Positions 1-10,704 are shown, counted from the first letter of the stretch. The stretch is 64,000 nt of DNA from Kryptolebias marmoratus (GCF_001649575.2 NC_051431.1:24208079-24272078), one strand, 5' to 3'. Translations and numbers: made by a program. The notes: generated from the letters alone by a model not told the origin.

Positions 1-914
1 CACCAGATATCATTTTTTAATACTTACATGAACACAGCGTGTACAGTAAAAGTGTGTAGTTGTGTAATGAGGCAACAATGAAAGCGATGTGTGTGTCCTT
101 GTGTGTGTGTTTGTAGCATGGATGCATTATCCTGTGCTGATCTGACTATCTAGCCACAGTCCATTATGCATACACCATTAGTCTGTTTTTATGCTGCTAT
201 CAGATGTTACTGTCATACACACACACTCACACACACACCTACACGAACACACTATAAGTAGCAAGGAGAGCTCTGAGTAGATGTGAAAGAGCAGACAGTC
301 CTTCTATCTGCAAACTCAAAGATTTCTGTAGGGATCTGGAGTTTTAGCCCCACCTTGGGGCGGCTCCTCCAGTTTCTACTTCCACAGGTGATCCAGATTC
401 AGGATAATGAGGACTGCCAGTACTTAAGCCTCCAGTTGAGACCAGACCTTCGCTGGAGCATCGAATCTCCTGGGTTAGATTCGCAGCCACCGTTTCTAAC
501 CAAGTCTTGACAAAGTATTGATTACGTTTTTCTATGCACCTTGTTTTAGATACCTGGCCACGTCACGGAACTGTGGACTCACGGATACTTACCTTGGACA
601 CCTGGATACTCACCTGGATGGAATTACTGGCTAGTCGAATCCTGGATCACCTGAACGCCTCCTTCTCCTCGCCGCTGGACACCACTTGGACCTGTTAGAC
701 CAAAGAACCACAAATAAGTTATTCATGCAGTGCTCAGCTGATAGCAGGATTGGTACCCGAGACTCACCCTGTTCCTCTTGCCTTCCAGATCCTACCACGA
801 CGCTCGCACTGTACATAGTCACCACTTTGTAAATAAACACACTTACCTTCAGCTGCTGTCTCCGTGTCTGGTTTTGGTCTCGCTCTCTGGACATATTACC
901 CTGCGTTCCTGTCA
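1..914 (+). repeat. 5' long terminal repeat (left edge cut by window)
   Basis: Positions 1-913 are repeated exactly at 5483-6395. The copies diverge after cctgtc, and the left copy then reads CA-like (gtca at 911-914), the usual LTR end. The LTR carries a TATA-like tacttaag near 421-428, a probable RNA start near 452, and a polyadenylation signal AATAAA at 834-839, giving an approximate U3-R-U5 order. The 75-residue reading frame at 283-510 lies inside the LTR and has no features of a protein. The true left end may be about 22 bp upstream of the window, judged from a possible TGT start at 5461 in the other copy. Confidence 0.9.
421..461 (+). promoter_or_regulatory. Putative LTR core promoter and RNA start
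   Basis: A TATA-like tacttaag at 421-428 sits about 25-30 bp upstream of gctggagcat at 452-461. That 10-mer is exactly complementary to the sequence just inside the LTR (917-926). In self-priming Tf1/sushi elements the 5' end of the RNA anneals to such a site, so I infer that transcription starts at about 452. Another TATA-like motif (ctataagt, near 252) could be an alternative promoter. Confidence 0.5.
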
Positions 915-930
915 GAATGCTCCAGCCAAC
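915..930 (+). other. Putative primer-binding site (self-primed)
   Basis: Immediately after the 5' LTR, positions 917-926 (atgctccagc) are the exact reverse complement of LTR positions 452-461. This arrangement is known for Tf1 and proposed for vertebrate sushi elements, where the folded-back RNA 5' end primes minus-strand synthesis in place of a tRNA. I could not test for a match to a tRNA 3' end. Confidence 0.55.
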
Positions 931-1072
931 CAAAATGTCCAGAGTGGGTCAAAACCAGAACCGTCAGGTTAAGGGGAATTATTTATTTCTAAATAACAGA
1001 TTTCCATTTTCGTTTGTTAAACGTAGGTTGAAGCTACGGATTGTTTACGTGGGCAAAAGATTTACCGCGAAG

Positions 1073-2047
1073 ATGGCGGACTCCTCTCCCCGAATCGAAA
1101 ATTCCGAAGCAGCTTCTTTGTTAGCCCAACATGAATCTATGATAAATACACTTTGCGAAAAACAACAGTCAGAAACCGGTTGTCTTGACCAATTAACAAT
1201 CCTCGCTCAAAATATTCACCAGAAACTTTCGTCGTTAATTCCACAAGCCACTGAATCCATTTCCGTTTCCGCTCCCTCTGCCTCGTCTCTTCCGGTACAC
1301 ACTTCTGGACACTTCCGCGAGGTATCGTCTCCAACCCCCGAGCGTTTCGCTGGCGAAATTGGTAAGTGTGCTGGTTTTCTGCTGCAATGTTCGCTGGTTT
1401 TTGCTCGTTCACCTCAGTTTTTCATCGACGATGCATCTAAAATCTCTTACATCATTGGGCTGCTACGAGACAGAGCCTTGAAGTGGGCCGAGGCTAAATA
1501 TAGCTTTCGTGCTATCCGATTAACAGCGTTTGACCAGTTCATTGAGGAGTTTGAGCAGACTTTTGGCACCCGATTTAATGAAACCGAGATCACGCAAAAG
1601 TTGTGGAACTTGAGGCAAGGACAGCGTTCGGTGGCTCAATTCGCTATCGATTTTCGCACTTTAGCTGCAACCTCCAGGTGGAATGAGTCCGCACTAAAGG
1701 GGGTGTTCATTCACGCACTACAGGAGCAAATTAAGGATCAGTTAGTTGGTTGGGACGAACCACGCTCCTTAGACGATTTAATAACCTTGTCCATCCGTTT
1801 AGATAATGGTTTAAGAGAGAGACAACGCGAGAGAACTTGTTGGCCGTGTAAGTCGGAGCAGAGCAACTTAAGAGCCGAAATCGAGTCAGAAACTAAGGAG
1901 TTTGAAAGCGAACCCATGCAGGTGGGGAGAGCGAGACTTACCCCGGAGGAGAGACTTAGTCGGTTAGAATGTAGGGAATGCTTCTATTGTGGAGAGAAGA
2001 ATCACTTCAGGGCTAAGTGTCCATATTTAAAAGGCCAGACTCACTAG
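1073..2047 (+). CDS. gag: Gag structural protein of the Gypsy element
   Basis: Encodes the capsid/nucleocapsid polyprotein that packages element RNA in cytoplasmic particles. I chose the ATG at 1073 (context gaagATGg, purine at -3), giving 324 residues. The frame is open back to an ATG at 917, but that one lies inside the primer-binding site. A retrotransposon-gag core with FAGEIGKC and WNLRQGQRSVAQFAIDFRTLA is typical of sushi-like elements. Near the C-terminus one CCHC zinc knuckle is intact (C-x2-C-x4-H-x4-C, CFYCGEKNHFRAKC). The frame ends at TAG 2045-2047 and overlaps the pol frame, which is in the -1 frame. A slippery site and pseudoknot lie at the overlap. No break is seen in gag. Confidence 0.9.
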   Translation: MADSSPRIENSEAASLLAQHESMINTLCEKQQSETGCLDQLTILAQNIHQKLSSLIPQATESISVSAPSASSLPVHTSGHFREVSSPTPERFAGEIGKCAGFLLQCSLVFARSPQFFIDDASKISYIIGLLRDRALKWAEAKYSFRAIRLTAFDQFIEEFEQTFGTRFNETEITQKLWNLRQGQRSVAQFAIDFRTLAATSRWNESALKGVFIHALQEQIKDQLVGWDEPRSLDDLITLSIRLDNGLRERQRERTCWPCKSEQSNLRAEIESETKEFESEPMQVGRARLTPEERLSRLECRECFYCGEKNHFRAKCPYLKGQTH

Positions 2048-2090
2048 GTGTCCGGGGGGTACTAGTGGGTAGTTTTTCACGACCCCTCGG
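2026..2090 (+). promoter_or_regulatory. Programmed -1 ribosomal frameshift signal (slippery heptamer plus H-type pseudoknot)
   Basis: In the gag frame the bases 2026-2032 read T TTA AAA, a canonical X XXY YYZ slippery heptamer. Slipping back one base continues straight into the pol frame (next codon at 2032). After a 9-nt spacer, stem 1 pairs CACTAG 2042-2047 with CTAGTG 2062-2067. Stem 2 pairs 2052-2060 with 2082-2090 (nine pairs, one G-U). Loops are 4, 1 and 14 nt. The gag stop codon lies within stem 1. This is seen directly; that it works in cells is inference from known signals of this geometry. Confidence 0.8.
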
Positions 2091-2697
2091 CTCACGACTT
2101 TTCGTCCACGCCACTGTTACCAATCATCAGATTAAGATCCCTATACACGCGTTAGTTGATTCCGGTGCCGAACAAAACCTCATTTCCGACGATCTAGTCG
2201 AACAATTGCAGTTAGAGACAGTACAGTTATCAACACCCCTTCCAGTTATGGATATTTCTGGTCAGGTCATCACCCGTATTGGGTTCAAGGTTCCCCAATT
2301 ACAGTTAATCACGTCAGGAAATCATAGAGAGACGGCTGAATTTTTGGTGTTTTCTGCCCCATCCTCACAGTTAATACTAGGTTTTCCATGGTTGCAACGA
2401 CACAATCCAGTCATAAATTGGTCAGCGAAAAGGATTGACTCATGGAGCCCTTTTTGTTTACAACATTGCCTTCAGTCTGCCTTACCCATCCCAAACACTA
2501 AGGACACTTCAGAGACACAGACTGATCTCACCAAGGTACCTACGGAATATCACGATTTAGCTGCAGTCTTCAGTAAAGCCCGGCCCCTGTCTCTACCACC
2601 TCACAGACCTTACGATTGTGCTATTGAGTTGCGACCAGGAGAACCTTTACATCGAGTCGGTTGTTTAACCTCTCGGGTCCTGAACGCGACTCAATGA
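2032..2697 (+). pseudogene. pol: Pol fragment 1: aspartic protease and start of reverse transcriptase
   Basis: This frame follows the -1 shift from gag. The retroviral-type aspartic protease motif ALVDSGAEQN has its catalytic Asp codon at 2158-2160, and LILGFPWLQRHNP further on is the conserved region before the RT in chromoviruses. The frame then reaches the RT lead-in ([14 protein letters not shown]) but leaves the conserved text after about 2655 and ends at TGA 2695-2697. The conserved text resumes in another frame from about 2661, so there is a small indel near 2655-2665. A sequencing or assembly error is an alternative explanation. Confidence 0.85.
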
Positions 2698-5078
2698 AGA
2701 CCTACATAGAAGATTCACTTGCTTCTGGTATCATACGGCCATCCACCTCTCCACTAGGCGCAGGATTTTTCTTCGTCGAGAAGAAGGACAAGAGCCTGCG
2801 TCCTTGTATTGACTACCAGGGATTAAACCACATTACAATTAAAAACAAGTATCCTTTCCCGTTAATTGACTCCGTTCACCAACAACTTCATGCTGCTAAG
2901 ATCTTCACTAAACTGGACCTCCGCAACGCTTACCATTTGGTATGGATCCGGGAGGGGGACGAATGGAAAACTGCGTTCAAGACCCCTCTCGGACACTTCG
3001 AATACCTGGTCATGCCTTTCGGTCTCACTAACGCACCTGCAGTTTTTCAGTCCCTTATAAATGATGTGCTACGTGACTTTTTGAACATTTCCGTCGTTGT
3101 ATATTTGGATGACATTCTAATCTATTCCCAGGATCCAACACAACACCGGGCTCAAGTGCGAGCAGTCCTCCAACGACTATACCAGAACCAGTTATTTGTG
3201 AAGGCAGAGAAGTGCAAATTCAGCGTCACCACCGTCAGTTTCCTGGGCTTCATCTTTGGACAAGGCCACTATCGGACCGACCCAGAGAAGATCAGGGCTG
3301 TTGCCGACTGGCCCATCCCTTCTGATCGCAGACAATTACAAAGGTTTTTAGGCTTCGCAAATTTTTACAGACGATTTGTTCAGGACTACAGTAGGGTTGC
3401 CGCTCCTCTCACACAGTTAACTTCCACCAAACAGCCTTTTGTTTGGTCAACTGAAGCCCAGTCCGCATTCGACGAACTTAAATCTCGTTTCGTTTCAGCC
3501 CCCATTCTACGTCATCCGAACCCCGAACTTCAGTTCATCCTGGAGGTGGACGCGTCTGACTCAGGTGTTGGGGCCATCCTGTCTCAGAGGTCCTCCGAGG
3601 ACAGTAAGGTCCACCCTTGTGCCTACTTCTCCCGCCGCCTTACGCCAGCGGAAAAAAATTATGACGTGGGCAACCGGGAACTTCTAGCCATTAAGTTGGC
3701 GCTAGAAGAGTGGAGACATTGGTTAGAGGGTTGCGAACTGCCATTCATCATCTGGACGGATCATAAGAACCTGGCCTATTTACAGACAGCTAAGAGGTTG
3801 AACCCCCGACAGGCTAGGTGGTCCCTGTTTTTCAGGAGGTTCAACTTCACAATTACGTTTAGGCCAGGTTCAAAAAATGTGAAGCCAGATGCATTGTCTA
3901 GGCTGTGGGCTAGTCCGGATTCCTCTGAAGAGGAGGAACCCATTATTCCACCCTCGTTAATTGTAGGCGCTCTAACCTGGGATATCGAGAGGGAGATCCA
4001 GGAGGCCCAACAGAGAGAACCTGACCCTGGAGGGGGTCCTCCTGGAAAGACATACGTCCCGACGACTGTGAGACCCCGAGTTCTTGATTGGCTACACTCC
4101 CAACAGTTCACTTGCCATCCAGGTATCCATCGCATGACCCAGCTGACGAGTCGTTATTTCTGGTGGCCTAGTTTGTTGTCAGACGTCAAGGAGTTTGTTT
4201 CCGTCTGTCCTACATGTGCCCATTGTAAGGGTAGTAACCAGCCCCCAGCCGGGTTGTTACAACCCTTAACCATTCCTAACTGCCCATGGTCACACATCGC
4301 CCTAGACTTTGTCACGGGACTACCTCCCTCCCAGGGGCACACTGTAATACTCACCATAGTGGACAGATTCTCCAAATCCGCACATTTCATCCCTCTCGCA
4401 AAGTTACCCACCGCCCTCGAAACCGCCGAAATTGTTACGCAGCATGTATTTCGGCTACATGGGATACCTATTGACATTGTGTCTGACAGAGGGCCACAGT
4501 TCACCTCTCAGGTGTGGCAAAACTTTTGCAGAGGACTGGGAGCCAGGGTGAGTCTCACGTCTGGGTACCATCCTCAGTCCAATGGTCAGTCTGAGCGCTG
4601 CAATCAGGAGCTCGAGGTGGCCCTAAGGTGTTTAGCCGGCGATAATCCCTCAACTTGGAGCAAGAGACTGGTCTGGATTGAATACGTCCACAACACACAC
4701 ATCTCGTCAGCCACCGGAATATCACCATTTGAGGCATCGTTGGGTTATAACCCTCCTCTGTTTCCCAGTTTCGAAGTCGAACTAACTGTTCCCTCTGTGC
4801 AGGCTCATCTGCGGAAATGCAGAAGCATGTGGAGGCAGGCCAGAAGAGCCTTGCAGAGAACCTGCGAACAGAATAAGAGGTATGCTGACCGTCACCGCTC
4901 CTCAGCACCCAGTTACAAGGTGGGCGATAGGGTTTGGTTATCCACTAAGGATATTCCATTGAGAGGCACCACCAGAAAACTGGCATCTCGTTTCATCGGG
5001 CCATTCCCTATCGAGAAGATCATAAACCCCACATCAGTTCGTTTGACTCTGCCAGCCTCAATGCATATCCACCCATAA
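2661..5078 (+). pseudogene. pol: Pol fragment 2: reverse transcriptase, RNase H, integrase
   Basis: Copies element RNA into DNA and inserts it. Domains in order: RT with [23 protein letters not shown] and the catalytic YLDD at 3102-3113; RNase H with [16 protein letters not shown] and [11 protein letters not shown]; integrase with an H-x3-H ... C-x2-C zinc region near 4110-4230, catalytic Asp in [10 protein letters not shown] and [11 protein letters not shown], and Glu in [13 protein letters not shown]; then a GPF/Y-like region ([11 protein letters not shown]). All catalytic residues I can recognise are present. The frame has no ATG at its 5' end because it is the continuation of fragment 1 after an indel. 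It stops at TAA 5076-5078 inside the normally conserved HP-x-FHVSQ motif. Confidence 0.9.
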
Positions 5079-5219
5079 TTTCACGTATCTCAGATCAAGC
5101 CAGTTGTGGACAGTCCATTGAGCCCTCCGGCCGTCCTCCCCCCTCCTGCCCGGTTAATTGATAACCAGCCTGCGTTTACGGTTGCATTTGATACGTTGAC
5201 CATGTTTCATTGTGAATAA
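5079..5219 (+). pseudogene. Pol C-terminal remnant beyond an in-frame stop, chromodomain lost
   Basis: Reading on in the same frame after the TAA gives [10 protein letters not shown], then a proline-rich linker and [11 protein letters not shown], the usual lead-in to the chromodomain of sushi-like integrases. The text then turns into unrelated residues and stops at 5217-5219. The aromatic chromodomain core (LVDWEGY-type) is absent. An AATAAA follows at 5215-5220. The chromodomain normally directs integration to marked chromatin, so loss should alter targeting; this is an inference. Confidence 0.7.
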
Positions 5220-5482
5220 AAAATATGAGTTTATGACATTTGCTAATCATTGCCTTCTATCTATCCTTTTCTACAATCTGTTGGTTTTTTTTCCTGGTAT
5301 ATGGAAGAATATGTAGAAACTGGCCACTGTCCAAACATTTCTGGTAATGATACAGAATTTCCAAGAAATGTTTGCACTTAGACATAAAAAACAGCCCCAA
5401 AACCTAATAAAAAAGATGAAAAATTGAGTTTGGATAAGTGTGAAATTTTAAATTGAAAACTGTGAAGGAAGCCGGGGAATAT
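5220..5482 (+). other. Element 3' non-coding segment up to the 3' LTR
   Basis: AT-rich sequence with no reading frame. The purine-rich run aaaaaagatgaaaaa near 5409-5424 or the aaggaagccgggga run at 5465-5478 could be the polypurine tract. The true start of the 3' LTR may therefore be at 5461 (TGT) and not at 5483, where comparison with the window-edge copy becomes possible. Confidence 0.45.
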
Positions 5483-6395
5483 CACCAGATATCATTTTTT
5501 AATACTTACATGAACACAGCGTGTACAGTAAAAGTGTGTAGTTGTGTAATGAGGCAACAATGAAAGCGATGTGTGTGTCCTTGTGTGTGTGTTTGTAGCA
5601 TGGATGCATTATCCTGTGCTGATCTGACTATCTAGCCACAGTCCATTATGCATACACCATTAGTCTGTTTTTATGCTGCTATCAGATGTTACTGTCATAC
5701 ACACACACTCACACACACACCTACACGAACACACTATAAGTAGCAAGGAGAGCTCTGAGTAGATGTGAAAGAGCAGACAGTCCTTCTATCTGCAAACTCA
5801 AAGATTTCTGTAGGGATCTGGAGTTTTAGCCCCACCTTGGGGCGGCTCCTCCAGTTTCTACTTCCACAGGTGATCCAGATTCAGGATAATGAGGACTGCC
5901 AGTACTTAAGCCTCCAGTTGAGACCAGACCTTCGCTGGAGCATCGAATCTCCTGGGTTAGATTCGCAGCCACCGTTTCTAACCAAGTCTTGACAAAGTAT
6001 TGATTACGTTTTTCTATGCACCTTGTTTTAGATACCTGGCCACGTCACGGAACTGTGGACTCACGGATACTTACCTTGGACACCTGGATACTCACCTGGA
6101 TGGAATTACTGGCTAGTCGAATCCTGGATCACCTGAACGCCTCCTTCTCCTCGCCGCTGGACACCACTTGGACCTGTTAGACCAAAGAACCACAAATAAG
6201 TTATTCATGCAGTGCTCAGCTGATAGCAGGATTGGTACCCGAGACTCACCCTGTTCCTCTTGCCTTCCAGATCCTACCACGACGCTCGCACTGTACATAG
6301 TCACCACTTTGTAAATAAACACACTTACCTTCAGCTGCTGTCTCCGTGTCTGGTTTTGGTCTCGCTCTCTGGACATATTACCCTGCGTTCCTGTC
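5483..6395 (+). repeat. 3' long terminal repeat
   Basis: Exact copy of 1-913. It ends at cctgtc 6390-6395, after which host sequence begins (catttcagcc). Its polyadenylation signal is at 5316+1000, that is 6316-6321. The left end may extend to 5461. The target duplication expected after the LTR (about 5 bp from 6396) cannot be compared because the left flank is outside the window. Confidence 0.9.
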
Positions 6396-8229
6396 CATTT
6401 CAGCCCTAATGCACAAGAATCACACACTTTCTACTCTGAATCATCACACACACACACACAACAAACAAACAAACAGAAAAACAAGCAACATTAACAAACA
6501 CACACACACACATGTTTGTTAAATTGTTATTGAGAATCCAGCGGATGGGTTTCATATTTTCAGCTGTTGTTGTATCGAACTGTGTATGAAGCGGTTTTTG
6601 TTGATCCCAGCACTATTCAGACGATATAAATGAGTCTATCACTGTGTCGTCATGACAACAAGGCCTCTCCTTCAGTTGAAGAGCAGAAATCAGATACTGT
6701 ACCTGAACACGATTTTATGTGAAAAATAGGACTGGCTACAATCTGGAGGTACTTTATTCAGACTTTGATTCAAACTGCTGGTTTACGCTGACGTCCTCCA
6801 CCGCTGAGGGTGTTGAGTAGTGAATGTTTTTAGTTTTCAAGATGAGTGTTTTTCTCAACTGGAATCGAACAGGACATACAAATATACATCCTGTAATGTT
6901 AATATTGTTTGATTCCAGGAACCAAAGCATCAAGAGAGACACTCAAACAGGCTGTATGCTGCTCGGACATGTTCGCTTGGTGTTTTGGATCGACTGAAAC
7001 TGAGTTTAGAGAAAGTTTTTTTACAAGGGATGAAGTCTTAAATTACATTTTTGTCGATAAAGATTTGGAGGAAGAGTAAATTTACCTTACTGCAGTGATA
7101 ATTCGCTGTCGTAGGTGACACAGAGTGACGTATGCTGGCAGTTTTATCCTTCACCAGGCACAATGGCGGGGCCGGAGGGTGGCCACCATAGATCATAGAC
7201 CAAAAGATTGAGGAAACTCTGATGTCTAGTTTTTATTTAGCTTAAAAGTATAGTTTCCTCAGGTAAATGGAGTGACTGGTTTACATATATTTAAGACGAG
7301 GACCATCTTAGTTTTTGATGTGGCAACCCCATTTTCGACAGGGACCTTACTTATGCCACAAACCAAAATGGCAGTCGGCACTTTGCTTATTTTTTAAGTT
7401 ATCCACCTTACAAGATGAACCGGACGACAGACAGACAGAGGGTATTTCCAAGCCCCTTCTTTGTGTCACGTTAAGAGGATTTATTGAAAGCTTCCGGTGC
7501 ATCATTTGTAGGAAGCAAATATAATAAAGTCCGGATTAGTTCAAAGTTTCAGTCTGATGCAGGGTGTAGTGCCCCTCTTCATCACACTGCACATGTTCAT
7601 ACTCTTGACTCTGCAGTTTATCATTTTCATTGTAACTACATTCAGCAAGGACACTTTATTTGTTCTGTAACCACAACCTGCTCTGCTAAATACCATTTTA
7701 ATCTCCTGTCCAGCTGGTTTTATTATTTGTGTCTACTCACTGTTAAATCCTAAAGCTGCACCAAAACCTCAAAGAAAATTGTTTGTTTGTGAAGCTCCGC
7801 TGGATAATTTAAGGGAAAATTTTCATTTTGGTGGTTCTTTAATCAACAATTTTTTAAAATCTATGCTGAAAATCTAGTGATTGTTTTCATCTATGTGGTG
7901 CTGTGCTCCACAGAGCTTCTTACTCAAATGTAATAAAAATATATATAAATATCCCTAAAAGAGGGGGAAGAGAAAAGGCATTAGTTTTACATGTCTGTTA
8001 AACTGTTAAGACTTCTTTTTAGTTGAGAAAGTGCCTGTTTGGCAACATTATTATGACATCTTGTAAAAAAAGACATAAGCTGAGATGCTGGGTAAAATCT
8101 AAATAAAATGCTATATTTTGCACATCATCCAGTGTGTCTGTAACAACAGCAGTGAAAATCAGATAATGTTCATTGTGAATTTATTGCAGTTTTAGGTTTT
8201 GATTACAAGAAGCCACAGCCTGAGCGCTG
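6396..8229. other. Intergenic, no gene seen
   Basis: AT-rich, with short CA and CAAA runs at 6445-6510. No reading frame here carries a recognisable domain, and I see no splice-bounded exon. Confidence 0.6.
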
Positions 8230-8560
8230 AAGCACCTCATCACTGTTCACTGGTGAGTCAGCCCTTCTCGGAGCTCTGTAGCTCAGGTATATTTTACAGT
8301 CGAACCATCATTCACAGTTTACATGACTGAACTGCATTCTGATATTGGTTACGCTTTGTACAAAACTGCAGTTAAAGTTTTATTACTTTTAGAGATTTTA
8401 TCCCATTATGTTTAACTTAAAGTTATGATGTCACCTTAACTTTTACAAAAGTCCCACATCACTACTGTGAGAGGAAAGTTGATGCATTTCCATCTTTCAC
8501 AATGAGTTTTAAGTGTATTTTTCCGAGTTAATGACAGTTTTCTGGTTTTGTCAGCATAAA
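8230..8560 (-). repeat. Dispersed repeat family D, copy 1
   Basis: Shares a diverged but collinear pattern (tttacatgactgaact..., acaaaactgcagtta, gagattttatccc) with 57815-58300 in the same orientation and with 33410-33990 in the opposite one. Class unknown; no ends or target duplications identified. Confidence 0.5.
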
Positions 8561-8769
8561 TAGATTTATCCTGATTGTTTGAATATTTTAATAAATATAT
8601 TAAGTCTTTAAAAGGACAAAATTATACATTTTAGATTAAAAAAATTCCCTAAGACTATAGGATGCTCTTTTTATATCTCTATTGTGACAAGTTAAGAATT
8701 ATTCCTAATAACTGCTAGGTAGTATCTTTAGATATCTTTGTCACCTTTTTGAACAATTTTGATGTGTTT

Positions 8770-8935
8770 CTATCCATCCATCCATCTTCTACCTCTTATC
8801 CATGGTCGGGTCTCGGAGGCAACAGGTCCAGGAGAGAAACCCAGACATCCCTCTCCCCAGCTCCTCCTGGGAATCCCAAGGCGTTCCCAGCCCAGAGTAA
8901 ACTTTCCTGGGGAGGCTGAGAAGTGTTTTGCTTAC
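8770..8935 (-). mobile_element. Rex3/RTE LINE 3'-end fragment
   Basis: Starts with catccatccatc, the reverse complement of the GATG-type tail of Rex3. It then follows the well-known fish text cttctacctcttatcc ... aggcgttcccag. It is a 5'-truncated piece lying on the minus strand, without coding capacity. Confidence 0.6.
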
Positions 8936-9853
8936 ATTAAATCCAAAAATTATAAATGTCAAGCCCAATAAAGCCTCTATTTCAACATACCTATGATTCA
9001 TTGACTTTTTATGACAACAGTCTTCTTACCTACCAGACAAACAACCAGCAAACATGATTAATAAGTGCTGTACAACTTTAGGGCTTTACAGGGAGTTTAA
9101 CTCACTTTAAATCCCTGTAATAAATACTACTTTTTTTTACAAGCTTTTGGTATGCAGAAACATAGGTGGCAGTTCAGTATTTGATGAGAAAATCTGGAAA
9201 ACAAAAATGGCAATCAGTAAATCCAAATAACTCGTCTGTAGACAATGACATACAAAACCTGAGTATTATTATATTACTTTATTTATCTTTTGTACAATGT
9301 AATTACAATACAAATATGTTGGTTTAAATACAAAAATTCTGTAAATAAAGATTAAAAATAAACTCCACTGGTTTGTTTTGTTACCATCACTAAGCTATCG
9401 TTTTACAATCAAGTTTATGAGGTCAATAAGTTTGCTTTAATGCAAAACACGTGTAATTGCAGGGCGTGCAAAGAAGAGTTGAGGGCAAAAAAGAATATCT
9501 AGAATGAAACAAAAGCACAAATTCTGTGAGCAGATCTGTTCTGTTTAAAGGAGAGATAAATTTGGATTTGTTCACAGAAAATAAGAAGAAATATTAATTT
9601 AATTCTGAGGATTTAAAATGGAACGATTTAGGCAAACGGTCCGTAAGTCTGAATGATCTGAGAAATCCACCAATCAGATTGGACTGCTGCCACAGGAAGA
9701 GACCAAATAAGGTCATCAAAACGATGAGCAGGTAACAGTTTCCAATTTATTTCTAAAGGAGCATCTCTGGTTAAACTGCAGTTTAAAAACACGGAGAAAG
9801 AAACATGTGGAAAGGCCTTCAACATCAATATCTCTACTTTTTGTAATGTCTTC

Positions 9854-10704
9854 TTAAAAGGATATTCCAGCCAATTCGAAGTGAATTTCTGTGGTAAAGT
9901 TATGAGCAATTATTATCTTACCTGTTGTAGATAACTTTATGAATAAAACCAGTCTGTAGAGATAAAGTTGAATTCTTACAGGATTGATGAGCTAATGGCA
10001 AGTCTGAACAACCCCAATCTCAAAAAAATCAAGTTTTATACTCTCAACAGTTTTGCAATACATGGTTATTTACAAACAAAATATTCTGTGGTTAAGGGCA
10101 AACTGCAGCAGCAGCTAGCTGTAGCACTTCTGCTCCAGCCAGGGCTCAATTCCTGCAGGAGTTTTATAATATTTCTGCCAAAACAACAGTGAAAGGTTCA
10201 ATTGAAGATGATGTAAAGGTTTTGATAACAGCGCTCGTATGAGACAATAAGAATTTATTTCTTCTTTTAAGCTGGAATCTTTTTAAGGCACTAAAACCCA
10301 GTTTGGAAGTGGGTCCGCTTGGACTAGACTTTATTAGCGCATCGACTTGGCCCAAGCAGACCGAGGTCCAAAGCAGTTGGCTGCTGTCCTAAAACAACTC
10401 CAGTTTTTATATTTTTATTTAAGTTTATGCAAATACTATTATTTACACTTTTACATGATGCAAAGGTTTATAAAATAGTGTTTGCAAGCTCGTCGTGAAA
10501 TTTTAAGATCGGAGTTGTTTTAAGATGACAGCAATCCACTTCGGTCTTGGTCCTGTTTGGACTAGCCATTAGCTCATCAGTCCTGTCAGATTTTAACTCT
10601 AGTTCTCCAAACTGCGGACGCTCATAGAGATATCTACAACAGGTAAGACAATAACTGCTTCTAGCTTTTCCTAAGAACTCCACTTCAAAATGAATATCCT
10701 TTTA
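9854..10704. mobile_element. Inverted-repeat DNA element, family C copy 1 (about 850 bp)
   Basis: The left end (ttaaaaggatattc..., with ttatcttacctgttgtagat near 9915) and the right end (atctacaacaggtaagacaa ... gaatatccttttaa) are imperfect reverse complements over about 85 bp. This is the structure of a non-autonomous DNA transposon. The interior (agcagctagctgtagcac) recurs in the copy at 30196-31195. No transposase frame is present, and the superfamily is not assigned. Confidence 0.65.

Larger units (their letters stand above)
1..6395 (+). mobile_element. Ty3/Gypsy chromovirus (Tf1/sushi-like) LTR retrotransposon, internally damaged
   Basis: Order of parts: LTR, gag with one zinc knuckle, protease, reverse transcriptase, RNase H, integrase, LTR. 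This domain order with integrase last is the Ty3/Gypsy order. The residual text after the integrase resembles the lead-in to a chromodomain, as in the vertebrate Tf1/sushi group. The two LTR copies match base for base over 913 bp at a constant offset of 5482, so the insertion looks recent. The pol frame is nevertheless broken at about 2655-2665, by a TAA at 5076-5078, and by loss of the chromodomain. The left end lies at or before the window edge, so the left target duplication cannot be seen. Present activity in cis is unlikely. Confidence 0.93.

Noticed and set aside
283..510. 75-codon frame repeated in both LTRs
   Set aside because: It repeats only because the LTR repeats. No domain, and it overlaps the promoter region.
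2017..2031. ATG-like start for pol at 2017
   Set aside because: The gag/pol overlap carries a proper slippery site and pseudoknot, so fusion by frameshift explains the frame better than independent initiation.
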